This document shows positions 54,501 through 62,900 of a stretch of 64,000 bases of DNA, piece by piece (position 1 is the stretch's first letter; every line of letters begins with the position of its first letter). The translations under genes were made by a program, and so were the position numbers. This DNA comes from Candidatus Omnitrophota bacterium (lineage in GTDB: Bacteria > Omnitrophota > Omnitrophia > Omnitrophales > Aquincolibacteriaceae): contig JACPXK010000034.1 of NCBI GenBank assembly GCA_016196565.1, forward strand, positions 1 through 64,000, given 5' to 3'. The notes beneath the pieces are model-generated. The model did not search any database and had not been told where the DNA came from. It saw nothing but the letters and a program-made list of their open reading frames with translations.

Positions 54501-54735
54501 ATTGATTGCCAAGGAACAGGAATTGGAAAAAAAGGAGTCGCATATTCTTTCCAAACGCATTACTAAAATTGATCTTTTGGTTCCGCGCGTCAATTCGAAA
54601 TCGGCTTCCCAGGATCTTTTGACCGAACGCGAGCGGCTTGAAAACCGCGTGACCCAGCTTGAATCGCGCAATCATTTCCTTTCCAAAGAACTCGAACGGT
54701 TTCAACTACCAGAAAATCCCAGCACACCCCGATGA
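51571..54735 (+). CDS. BamD-like TPR protein with a very long coiled-coil extension
   Basis: 1054 residues. Signal peptide (TILLLLLSISLILPQNSWAY), then YfiO/BamD-type TPR units at about 45-310 (FDFAMQLYKEKSLDEAFDQF, AFQAYKTIVESYPQSDRVNE). From about 320 to 1050 the chain is nearly continuous charged coiled coil (KELDQQIKILEAKLTGLEET), interrupted by short hydrophobic patches such as WFSWIKAPQKIVSSSAGVVA and FVGFWRAFLFGLP. No lipobox Cys is seen at the signal end. Normal BamD is about 250 residues, so the extension is unusual and could span the periplasm. It overlaps the lptE-like gene by ATGA. Confidence 0.75.
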   Translation: MKIRTILLLLLSISLILPQNSWAYWVWSPEAGKFVNPEGTTQDEANEKFDFAMQLYKEKSLDEAFDQFRDLIKKHPASKMAPEAQYRIGIIFEEKSDYKKAFQAYKTIVESYPQSDRVNEVIEREFRIGNLFFSGKKAKLMGLEILPSLPRAVEVFQHIVKSAPYSEWGDKSQFHLGLAYKKWGHYKEAMEAFQTLVEQYPKSILIPEARYQLTETAFLQSSAAHRDQRALEEASTQVDSFLERYPDAGVSEKALKIRQEIDEKNSEKNYRIGLYYEKENFLSSALIYYADVARLYPHTQWGKKAAEKLKSLKEPATYLTEQSKELDQQIKILEAKLTGLEETTSDIEKDRLKRELKRLEERQKALEKNKSQSMNRREEDLKRRQRELKDKYKKLETKKKLLKKNPSEDLKNAIDRWQASLDQEADDLRNEKTQVKEWRSDLGLKDRTSYWDILPFVGEPGSALERVRRVEAKKLYKVSEEKKALLDEKELLYKHYGELTMLVKQLEDEKLGISSGNIPLGVKTKEAVKAQQKKLKTSAAEIEWLEKQIEQKRAFYEKQYGSSAGWFSWIKAPQKIVSSSAGVVAESLDKSVAWVNPFDSKGPSLEKKSLEELLELEMHLKEKINAQNNIVDALNQAFNEELAFQEQKRLLAELEGKEKIDVGQLRKSIKQIEKSIRSRYEEIQDGHERKKKLLNQLNEIFHQRQSSEVGWQKTGSTIAAPAKGFVGFWRAFLFGLPDKDVELTKRASSSSVLEDANVAYDIKKLKEDIELESLLIESKSREINQLEKQLEILRAKASLAGGFKFRSSFVKVPYAVIGEAIDSAKRLVPKKERQDLLIHQLDEKTKELQSLKEELKAVRQAISIKGGKTEAPEIVSIPPEARSEDKTVVEDETAAVSGQPASDQNRLKQQIQALVEELEVRRSVYEREKALLEAQWAILKVRSGSSKKAVIKSSEQLVAEGEGLKQEIQDVVDQIRELIAKEQELEKKESHILSKRITKIDLLVPRVNSKSASQDLLTERERLENRVTQLESRNHFLSKELERFQLPENPSTPR

Positions 54736-55334
54736 TTTTTAGAACGTTTCACGTCATCCTGAGCGACCCTAAAGGACCACTCCGTGGAGCGAAGGATCTC
54801 CTTCGAGATTCTTCGTCCTTCGGCCTCAGAATGACGACTCTAGCTATCTTCCTTCTTTCCGTCTCCGGATGCGGTTACACCCGTCACACCACGCTTCCCC
54901 AGAATATGAAAACGATTTATGTGGGAACGGTGATCAATCAAATTCCCGTCAGCCATGTTTACGCTTATCAACCGGGGCTTGAAATCGATATCACCAACGC
55001 CATTATCCGCCGTTTGCATCGCGACGGTAATTTACAGGTAGTTCCTAAAGATCAAGCCGATGTCATTCTCGAAAGCAGCCTCATGGGTTTTGAACAAGAG
55101 GGGCTTCGTTTTACCAGCCTTGAATCGGTCTCGGAATATAAACTCTTTATTGTTTTGTCCCTTAAATTGACGGATCGGAAAACGCGCCAAGTGATATGGG
55201 AGGAGCCTAATTTCACGGGAGATACGGAATATTTCGTCAGTGTGATCCGCTCTCTGTCGAGGCAAGAGGCCGCTCAAAGGGCGGTGGATCGTTTGGCCAA
55301 GAATGTTGTCGACCGCATTGTGGAAGATTGGTGA
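54732..55334 (+). CDS. LptE-like outer-membrane assembly lipoprotein with a palindrome in its leader
   Basis: 200 residues from ATG 54732, which overlaps the previous stop. A type 1 palindrome occupies codons about 8-35 (VILSDPKGPLRGAKDLLRDS), directly before the hydrophobic signal TTLAIFLLSVSGC with its lipobox. A second ATG at 54831 lies in the palindrome's conserved end (AGAATGACG) and would give a 167-residue form with no basic residues before the signal. The mature domain (TIYVGTVINQIPVSHVY, LEIDITNAIIRRLHRDGNLQ) resembles LptE, which plugs LptD for LPS export. Confidence 0.8.
   Translation: MIFRTFHVILSDPKGPLRGAKDLLRDSSSFGLRMTTLAIFLLSVSGCGYTRHTTLPQNMKTIYVGTVINQIPVSHVYAYQPGLEIDITNAIIRRLHRDGNLQVVPKDQADVILESSLMGFEQEGLRFTSLESVSEYKLFIVLSLKLTDRKTRQVIWEEPNFTGDTEYFVSVIRSLSRQEAAQRAVDRLAKNVVDRIVEDW
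54752..54836. repeat. Palindromic repeat, type 1, inside the lptE-like gene
   Basis: 85 bases from CGTCATCCTGAGCGACCCTA to CGGCCTCAGAATGACG. It includes a CCCTAAAGGAC core like the TAAA-loop hairpins at 30239 and 30328. Read through in frame. Confidence 0.92.
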
Positions 55335-56290
55335 GTTCCTTTAAAGTCCTGACCCTCTTTGTCGGCGATCCCTTTCTCGCCGAAGAAAAATTCCAGAATA
55401 GCCTGGGTGAAATAAGAAAAAAAATCGCAGGCGAAATTCCCGTCCAGACCTTCCGCCTTTTTGAAACACCGCTCGAATCCATTCTGACCGAAGCCCGCAC
55501 CCTTCCATTCCTGGCCCCGGCTCAAATTTTCCGCATTAAAGACGCTGAACGTCTTAAAAAAGGCGATTTAGAAATTCTGGGTGAATATTTAACCCGTCCA
55601 TCTCAGACGACTTTTATTTTTTTTGAGGCGCAAACCCTTGAAAAAAAAGGAGGGCTTGCCGATCTTATCGGAAGCGCAGGGGCGGTTTGTTATCTTGATG
55701 AAGATCAAAAACAGGCCTCCGGCCTGCGCCTGATTCAGGAGAAATTGAAAATGTTTGATAAAACCATAACCCCGGCGGCGCGTCAGGAATTGATGGGAAG
55801 AATGGGGGACACACCGGTACTTCTTGATTCGGTGCTGGAACAATTGATTCAGTATGCGGGCAGCGAAAAAGAGATCACAGAAGACATGGTCGAAAGTTTT
55901 GCTGAAAAAACCCAGACACCGGACGGTTTTCAATTGATCAATGCCTTGGCCGGTCAAAATAAGCCGGAAGCCTTGCGCGTTTTAAAGGAACTTCTCGCTA
56001 AAAATGATGAAGACGTTATTTCACTTTTAGGGCTTTTGCATTGGCAGCTGCGTCGTTTTTGGCTGGGGCGTACCCTTTTAGAAGAGGGAACTTCGGAAAA
56101 TGTCCTTCTCAAACGTTGCGGAATTTATCCCAAGCAGGCGCCATTTTTCATGCGCCAAATCCGCCGTTTTTCCTTGAAAGGGCTCGAACGGGCGGTGGAG
56201 GGGCTTTTTCAAATGGATTGGAAACTTAAAACCGGACGGACCGAAGGGCCGGCAGCGCTTGAGGCTTGGGTTTGTGAAATTACTTCTTGA
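55331..56290 (+). CDS. holA: DNA polymerase III subunit delta
   Basis: 319 residues, normal length. The start is GTG 55331, which overlaps the previous stop (GTGA); a TTG one codon upstream is also in frame. FKVLTLFVGDPFLAEEKF and QIFRIKDAERL fit the HolA N-domain; the C-terminal helical part with LLGLLHWQLRRFWLGRTL is typical. It opens and loads the sliding clamp ring. Its end overlaps the convergent rpsT gene by 11 bases. Confidence 0.9.
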   Translation: MSSFKVLTLFVGDPFLAEEKFQNSLGEIRKKIAGEIPVQTFRLFETPLESILTEARTLPFLAPAQIFRIKDAERLKKGDLEILGEYLTRPSQTTFIFFEAQTLEKKGGLADLIGSAGAVCYLDEDQKQASGLRLIQEKLKMFDKTITPAARQELMGRMGDTPVLLDSVLEQLIQYAGSEKEITEDMVESFAEKTQTPDGFQLINALAGQNKPEALRVLKELLAKNDEDVISLLGLLHWQLRRFWLGRTLLEEGTSENVLLKRCGIYPKQAPFFMRQIRRFSLKGLERAVEGLFQMDWKLKTGRTEGPAALEAWVCEITS

Positions 56291-56540
56291 GTTTGGCCAG
56301 AAATGCCGCGATGCGGGATTTCTTGCGGTCGGCGCGGCCGCGCGGGATAATGCCGCGGGAAACCGCACGATCATAACGGGAGATCACTCGCCCGGCGAGT
56401 TCCTCGGCTTTGGACCGGTCGCCGGAAAGGCTAAGAAGCTTTTGGTTAAGCGTTTTAAGTTCGGAAATGGCCTCTTGATTATTGGCCTTTTTTTTGGCGT
56501 CACTTCTCATCCGTTTTTTTGCTGAAGCAATATTAGGCAT
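56280..56540 (-). CDS. rpsT: 30S ribosomal protein S20
   Basis: 86 residues, normal length. MPNIASAKKRMRSDAKKKAN and SRGIIPRGRADRKKSRIAAF are characteristic. S20 binds 16S rRNA early in assembly. The leader has an AAGAGG site nine bases before the ATG. Its start codon overlaps an in-frame ATG of the murJ frame in the shared CATG. Confidence 0.96.
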   Translation of the reverse strand: MPNIASAKKRMRSDAKKKANNQEAISELKTLNQKLLSLSGDRSKAEELAGRVISRYDRAVSRGIIPRGRADRKKSRIAAFLAKLKK

Positions 56541-56574
56541 GAAAAAAACCTCTTTCTTAGGTAAAAGTCCGCAA

Positions 56575-56603
56575 ACTGTAACACAACAGCCCATCCCTGT
56601 CAA
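56575..56603 (-). promoter_or_regulatory. Promoter of rpsT
   Basis: On the minus strand TTGACA (56603-56598), 17-base spacer, TACAGT (56580-56575). The leader is about 30 bases. This promoter argues that bases 56541-56610 are not murJ coding sequence. Confidence 0.75.
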
Positions 56604-56610
56604 TCCTCCC

Positions 56611-58212
56611 ATGAATGCCCCTAGCGGGAAAAAACATTTGATGAAGGCGGCGGGGTTGATGGGCCTGATGACGCTTGCCAGCCGCATTTTGGGGATGATC
56701 CGGGATATTGTCAGTGCCAAAAATTTCGGCATTAGCTGGCAATGGGACGCCTTTCTCTATGCTTTCATGCTGCCCAATTTTTTGCGCAGAATTGTCGCCG
56801 AAGGCGCCCTTTCCAGTGCGTTTATTCCGGTTTATACCGAGACGCTCAATCAACATGGCAAAGAAGCAGCCTTCCGTTATGCGCAGCTCCTTTCTACCTT
56901 AATCCTCACCAGTCTTGCCCTCTTTCTCTTGGCCATGGAAATTGTTTTGTATTTCGCGCTTAAAATCCCGGATCTTCCTGCGCGCCTTTACCTTATCTTC
57001 GATTTTCTCAGGTATCTTTTTCCTTATCTTTGGCTGATCAGTTTTTTCGCCATGGGCATGGGAGTGCTTAACTGTCACAATCATTTTTTTGCGCCATCCC
57101 TTGGACCGGTCATTCTCGATATTTTTTGGATTGTGGGAGTGGTGTGGATTATCCCGCATGCCGGGTCACTGCCGGAAGAACAGCTTCGCTGGCTTACCGT
57201 CATTTTGTTGCTTTCCGGCTTTGTGCAGGTAGCGGTTCAAATCCCGCCTTTGCGGGCTTTAGGATTCCGCTGGAAAATGGTTTTTGATTTTATGGATGCA
57301 AGCTTACGAAAAACCGCCCGTCTTTTTTTTCCCGCGCTTTTCGGGTTTGCGGTGGTCCAAATCAATCTCCTCATTGATTCCACGATGGGGTATATGGCGG
57401 GTCCGGGAGCCAATTCGAGTTTGTGGTATGGAAACCGCATCATGCAATTTCCGCTGGGGGTATTCGCGATCGCGATGGGAACGGCGCTTCTTCCGGCTAT
57501 CGCGCATCATGTGGCCCGTAAGGAAATTGACGAAGCCAGAAAAACCATGGCCTTTGCCATGAGGAATGTCTTTTTTATTATTCTTCCCTGTACCGTGGGG
57601 CTTATTGTTCTCAGCCAGCCGATCGTGGCCATGCTCTTTCAGCGCGGTGAATTTGATATCACCTCAACCCAAAGAACCGCCGCGGTTCTTACGGCGTATT
57701 CCATCGGTTTATTTGCTTATTCCGGACAAAAAATCATCACGGCAGGATTTTATGCGGCGCAAGACACAAAAACCCCGCTTTATCTGGGATTTGCAGATTT
57801 GGCGGTTAATGTGACTTTGAATTTTATTCTTATGCAATTTTTCAGAGAAGCCGGTCTTGCCTTGGCCACCTCCCTTGCCGCTATTTTAGAATTTTTCCTG
57901 CTTTGTTTCCTTTTCAACCGCAAAATTTTTTCCTTTCCTTTCCGGGAAGTCGTAAGTTCGTTTGCCCGTGTCCTGATTGCTTCCCTTGTCATGGGAGGCA
58001 TCACAGCGTTAACTTATCACGGACTCTCCGGAGCTTTTCCGGGCGCCGCCATTTTTGAGATGTTGATCAAGGTTTTCGGAAGTATTATCGTAGGTGCCGC
58101 GGCATACATCGTTTTTTGTTTTATTTTGCGCGTCCGAGAATTGCAGGAAGCGGTAAGTTGGATGCTGAAAAGAGCCGTCATTCTGAGGCCGAAGGCCGAA
58201 GAATCTAAATAG
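56611..58212 (+). CDS. murJ: Lipid II flippase MurJ
   Basis: 533 residues from ATG 56611; ATG 56641 (MKAAGLMGLMTLASRI) and ATG 56539 are alternatives, the last disfavoured by the rpsT promoter. SRILGMIRDIVSAKNFG and LPNFLRRIVAEGALSSAFIP are the MurJ signature, with about 14 membrane helices. It flips the peptidoglycan precursor lipid II across the inner membrane. The final residues AVILRPKAEESK and the stop codon lie inside a type 1 palindrome. No clear ribosome binding site. Confidence 0.92.
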   Translation: MNAPSGKKHLMKAAGLMGLMTLASRILGMIRDIVSAKNFGISWQWDAFLYAFMLPNFLRRIVAEGALSSAFIPVYTETLNQHGKEAAFRYAQLLSTLILTSLALFLLAMEIVLYFALKIPDLPARLYLIFDFLRYLFPYLWLISFFAMGMGVLNCHNHFFAPSLGPVILDIFWIVGVVWIIPHAGSLPEEQLRWLTVILLLSGFVQVAVQIPPLRALGFRWKMVFDFMDASLRKTARLFFPALFGFAVVQINLLIDSTMGYMAGPGANSSLWYGNRIMQFPLGVFAIAMGTALLPAIAHHVARKEIDEARKTMAFAMRNVFFIILPCTVGLIVLSQPIVAMLFQRGEFDITSTQRTAAVLTAYSIGLFAYSGQKIITAGFYAAQDTKTPLYLGFADLAVNVTLNFILMQFFREAGLALATSLAAILEFFLLCFLFNRKIFSFPFREVVSSFARVLIASLVMGGITALTYHGLSGAFPGAAIFEMLIKVFGSIIVGAAAYIVFCFILRVRELQEAVSWMLKRAVILRPKAEESK

Positions 58213-58239
58213 AGATCCTTCGCTACGCTCAGGATGACG
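58176..58239. repeat. Palindromic repeat, type 1 (reverse orientation), over the murJ stop
   Basis: 64 bases from CGTCATTCTGAGGCCGAAGG to CGCTCAGGATGACG. The last 12 or so murJ codons and its TAG lie within it, and the uvrC ATG follows nine bases after it. Confidence 0.92.
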
Positions 58240-58247
58240 CAAGCAAT

Positions 58248-59807
58248 ATGACAACTCTTACTCTTCGCGAAAAAATCGAAAAACTCCCGTTTACTCCCGG
58301 TATTTACTTGATGAAAGATGCGGAGGGAGAAATCCTTTACATCGGCAAGGCCCTCTCGCTGCGCAAACGTGTCCGCTCTTATCTCGTCAATCGCCTGGAG
58401 CTTCCCAAAATTTCGATTTTGATGAAAAAAGTTTGTGCGGTGGACTATATCGAAACCTCGACAGAAGTCGACGCCCTTTTGCTTGAAGCCCAACTCATTC
58501 AAAAATATCAGCCCCGTTACAATAAGGAGCTCAAGGACGACAAAAGTTATCCCCTTTTGAAAATCACGAACGAACGTTTCCCCAGGATCCATCTAACGCG
58601 CAACAAAAACGATAAAAAGGCCGCTTATTATGGGCCGTACACGGACGCCAAGCTTTTGCGCGAGGCCGTCACGCTGATCAATGCGCTTTTTCCCATTCGT
58701 AAATGCCAGCGTCTGCCGAAAACCGCCTGCCTTTATTATCACATCGGCCAATGCTTGGCTCCCTGCATCAAACCGGAGGTCAAAACCGAATATGACCAGG
58801 TCGTCAAAGAAGTGCGGGATTTTCTCGGCGGAGGAAAGAAAAGTTTTGTGGAGTATTTGAGTGAGCGCATGGAGGAAGCGGCAGGGGAGCTCCGTTTTGA
58901 AGACGCACAATATTTCAAAGAACAAATCGAAGCCTTATCAAAACTGAGGAAAAAACGTTTCTCTTTGAAGAAGCCTGAGGCTGCCATAGCGCTTTCTGCG
59001 ACTTTAGAACTCAGAAAATCGCTGGGCATGGAAAAACTTCCGGAAAAAATTGTTTGTTTTGATGTTTCCAATATTCAGGGGGACGAAGCCGTGGCTTCCA
59101 AAGTAAGTTTTTACCGCGAACTTCCGGACAAATTGGAATACCGCCGCTATAAAATCAAAACCGTTACCGGCATCAATGATTATGCCATGATTCAGGAAGC
59201 CTTGAACAGGATGCTTGCGGGGATTAAAGAAGGCCGTGAAACTTTTATTCCGGATATTATCATGATTGACGGGGGAATCGGACATTGGAATGCGGCCTAT
59301 GAAGTGATGAAGTGTGAAGGGTTTGAAAATACAAAATTGATTTCCATCGCCAAACGCTTCGAAACGATTTATGGGATACGGCCGCGTCATTCTGCCCTAA
59401 AGGACTGCCCTGACTTCTCATTAATAATTAAAAGAAAGTCATGGGCTGAGGCCCGAAGGGCCGAAGAATCTCGCGAGATCCTTCGCTCCGCTCAGGATGA
59501 CGAGCTAAAAGGTCCAGTCGATTTGAAGCTGCCTTCCAATTCTTCAGCTTTATACCTCCTTCAAAAAATCCGTGACGAAGCCCACCGATTTGCCATTGCT
59601 TATCACCGTCTACTTAAAGAAAAGAATTTAACCCGCTCGGAACTTGACGTCATACCGGGAATCGGGAAAGCGCGCAAAAAAATCCTCCTCGAACAGTTTG
59701 ACTCTATGGAGGAACTCAAGCGTGCGGGCATCGAGCAACTCGCCGGTCTTCCTGGGATGAGCAAACCCGCTGCCCGTCAAATTTGGGATTATTTCCACCC
59801 CAATTAA
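58248..59807 (+). CDS. uvrC: UvrABC excinuclease subunit C with an in-frame palindrome insert
   Basis: 519 residues against about 600 usually. GIY-YIG domain at 12-90 (TPGIYLMKDAEGEILYIGKA), UVR motif near 200-235, RNase H-like nuclease with FDVSNIQGDEAVAS, MIDGGIGH and DEAHRFAIAYH, and two HhH motifs at the end (LDVIPGIGKARKKILL, LAGLPGMSKPAARQI). It makes both cuts around a DNA lesion. Residues about 397-419 (SWAEARRAEESREILRSAQD) come from a type 1 palindrome sitting between the second and third nuclease blocks; the flanking LSLIIKR-type loop is variable in the family, so function may survive. Confidence 0.93.
   Translation: MTTLTLREKIEKLPFTPGIYLMKDAEGEILYIGKALSLRKRVRSYLVNRLELPKISILMKKVCAVDYIETSTEVDALLLEAQLIQKYQPRYNKELKDDKSYPLLKITNERFPRIHLTRNKNDKKAAYYGPYTDAKLLREAVTLINALFPIRKCQRLPKTACLYYHIGQCLAPCIKPEVKTEYDQVVKEVRDFLGGGKKSFVEYLSERMEEAAGELRFEDAQYFKEQIEALSKLRKKRFSLKKPEAAIALSATLELRKSLGMEKLPEKIVCFDVSNIQGDEAVASKVSFYRELPDKLEYRRYKIKTVTGINDYAMIQEALNRMLAGIKEGRETFIPDIIMIDGGIGHWNAAYEVMKCEGFENTKLISIAKRFETIYGIRPRHSALKDCPDFSLIIKRKSWAEARRAEESREILRSAQDDELKGPVDLKLPSNSSALYLLQKIRDEAHRFAIAYHRLLKEKNLTRSELDVIPGIGKARKKILLEQFDSMEELKRAGIEQLAGLPGMSKPAARQIWDYFHPN
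59438..59502. repeat. Palindromic repeat, type 1 (reverse orientation), inside uvrC
   Basis: 65 bases from GTCATGGGCTGAGGCCCGAA to GCTCAGGATGACG, read in frame. Its outer pairs are slightly decayed (GTCATGGG). A CCTAAAGGACTGC stretch lies 40 bases upstream (59396). Confidence 0.88.
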
Positions 59808-59860
59808 ATATAGCAATTTCTAGTATTTTTAATCATCCCCGCCCCCTGTCTTTTCAAGGT

Positions 59861-59889
59861 TTGCATGCGTTTTCCCGATGTGGTAACTT
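59861..59889 (+). promoter_or_regulatory. Predicted promoter of the terminal giant gene
   Basis: TTGCAT, 17-base spacer, TAACTT, with the ATG 12 bases after the -10 box. The gap 59808-59901 has no other visible feature. Confidence 0.35.
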
Positions 59890-59901
59890 TTCCCAATCTT
59901 T

Positions 59902-62900
59902 ATGCCCGCTTATCTCAAGTACATCCCTGATTTTAAAAGAGTTACGGCATTCCTGACATGCTTTTGCTATGTCTTAACGCTGGGACTTTTTGATCATCAA
60001 ACAAATGCTTACGCGCTGACGAATACTGCAGCCAATATTCCAAAAGCGGTATCTGTTTGGGATGCCTGGCAAGAAATTTCTATTCCAAATGATGCCGGCA
60101 TCGTGGAAAAAGTTTTTCGCGGTACCTCCGATACAACCGTTTTTCTCATTCAAGACCTTCACGCTTCTTCTTCGGCTCAAAAATCCATTCAAAGGCTCAC
60201 CGAATTTTTAATGGAACACTATGCGGTCAATACGGTAGCGCTCGAAGGTGCCGCGGGGGATTTAGATCCCGTGCTTCTTCGCGCTTATCCGGAACCCGAA
60301 AGACTCAAAAAAGTATTAAGCGAATATCTCGAGGCAGGTGAAATTTCGGGTGCCGCGATGTTGAGCGCATGGGACGTGAAAAATGCCCGCTTTACCGGCG
60401 TTGAAGATTGGAAACTCTACGAGCAAGGGTTGGAGGCTTTTTTGTGTTCTCTGGCGGCAGAAGGGGAATGGAAACCGCATCTTGATAAGCTTCGATTGAA
60501 AGTTAAAACGCTTCAAGAAAAATATTATTCTCCCCAAGCTTTGGAATTTGTCCGGCAGTTGAATTTATGGCGCAAAGACTTTTCGAATTTTGCCGAGTTT
60601 TTAAAATTTCTTAATAAGCTTAATAAACAAAACCAAAAGGAAAATCAAAAAGTTTTGTATCCTCACCTTTGGCAAGTCTTGAATCTTTTAGAATTCGAAA
60701 AATCTCCGGACTATCGAATGATTGATCAGGAAGTGCAAACGCTTACGGCGGCTTCATCTTCTCGCGATGACATGATTGGCCTCAATCAATGGAAACAGGC
60801 TTTTCATACCGGGCAAATGGGTCCGGTGGAAATGGCGGAACGTCTTCTTACGCTCAATCCTCAATTAAAAATTTCCGGAAAACTTCAGGAATTGATACGA
60901 GATCATCAAATCTTGAAAGGCGCCCTTTCTTCTTCACTCATGAGCGAAATGGAGGGTACCATCAAAGAAGTTAAAGCAAAGCTGCTTACGACACCCAAAG
61001 AAAGAGAAATCGATGAGCTGGATGAAAAAACGGAATGGCTTGAAGATTTGTCTAAGTTTCAGCTTACGCGTGAGAAGTGGGATAAGAACCCTGACGTCAC
61101 TTCACTCAGGATGACAGATGCCCATCGATTTTATGAAATCGCCGTCAAACGCGAAGAAACGATGCTGAGCCGGCTAAAAACTCTTGTGGCAAAGCAAAAT
61201 GTCATTTTTGTGGCCGGAGGTTTTCACAGTCCTGGAGTTCAAAAAGATCTCGAGAAGTCCGGCATCTCTTATGTGCTTTTGACCCCTCATGTTGATTCTG
61301 TTCCAAATCCCAAATTGTATTTTGATCAAATGCAGGGAAAATTTTCCTGGAGGTCTTATTTGAAACCGCAAAATGGCCGCGTGAATTTATACGACGCCTT
61401 TATGCGCGCGGTGCGTGATAAACTTCTTACCCGTTCCACGTCACAATATCAAATCAAACTCTGGCGTGATAATTTAATCCGCCATTTGGCGGATGAAAAA
61501 CGAATCGAGCAGGCCTCAAGCCACACCCGTTTTCTCGACGAAATAACGCCCGCGGGTCAAGACAATACGCTTCTCAAAAATCTTCAGGCGAAATGGGAGG
61601 TCCGTTTCAAAGCCTTCGCCGACGGCCTCCGCCGCCTGGAACGCGAAGGAAAATTAGACAACGCAAACATTGCCCGCCTTTTTCAATCTCCTGCCTCCGC
61701 CACTTACATTCAAGCAGAGCCATTGGTGCAAGGGGCAGAACTCTCAGACATTTTACTTCATCCCAAAATGTTAAAGCCTCGTTCTGAGCTGCGAAGTCTG
61801 GAGAGTCTTGATGCGCTCAAACGAGAAGTGCTGGAAGAAATTCAAAAAAGAGAAACCTTATTATTTTTTAGGGAAGAGTGGGATACAAAATCCTTTATCC
61901 ATTTTGTTAAAGGTCAAGCCAACGCTCTTAAGATTAAAATTTCGTTAAAAAAACAACCATATTGGCATTTTCTTTTGGACGCTCTGCAGCGTATTTTGTT
62001 ATTTCCTTTTCTAGGAATTAATGCATTGGTCCACGGAGAATTTGCCGCAAGCACGCACTTTTTCTCATCGGCTATTGACCATGTCCTTCTGTTTTCATTG
62101 CAAGCTGATGCTCCTCATATCTTTGCATATTACAAAAAGCCAGGAGACCAAGAAATCCGGGTTTGGGCTCACTTTGCCCCTTATTTTGGAATCTATTTTA
62201 TGCCTTGGCTATGGGGGTTTTTTTTCACGCAAAAGTTGTGGTCACTCGGACATTTTACAGCTTATGCGATTTACGGAATTATTGGCTTTTACCTTTATGG
62301 TGTTCATGAAAATAATCCCAATGTAAAAAATCATGAATGGGCGCATGCCTTTCAATATGTTTTATTAGAGCGTATCCGACGGAAATTAAGTCTTAAAACA
62401 ATTTATGAAGTTTGGAAATTAATCCCCAATGAACATGTTATGGAACGTGCCGTGCCTGGCATGTGGGACCTTGCTATTTCTCCAGAAAAAATCGCGAGCG
62501 ATTTATTTGACAGCGTTCGGACCGGCTGGAAAAAACAGCTTGAAAAAGCAAAGCCGGCCCGCTCTGAAATGCGAAGTCAAACAGTCGTCGATGAAGAAGC
62601 CGCAGATAGATATCTTAAGTATGTAGTTACGAGCCTTGTTGTTCAAATTAAAGACCCAAACAAAAAAAGATGGGCATTGAATGGAAGAAATTTGAATCTT
62701 TTCCGAAATGCTTTGGTTTCGGGCAAATTAGACAGTCATGAAAGAAAATGGGTCGTTGAATCTCTGCCGATCTTTCTGGAAGACTACATCCCAGGGCCTT
62801 TCCGGTATGAAAACGTTGATTGGAATCAAATTCTTCTGACCTTATCCGATGTGAGGGTGGAAGTCGATAAACATGTTCTCTTAAAAGTTATTCTTAAATT

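Noticed and set aside
56539..56610. murJ start at ATG 56539
   Set aside because: The region carries the rpsT leader and promoter, and typical MurJ N-termini align with the later ATG codons.
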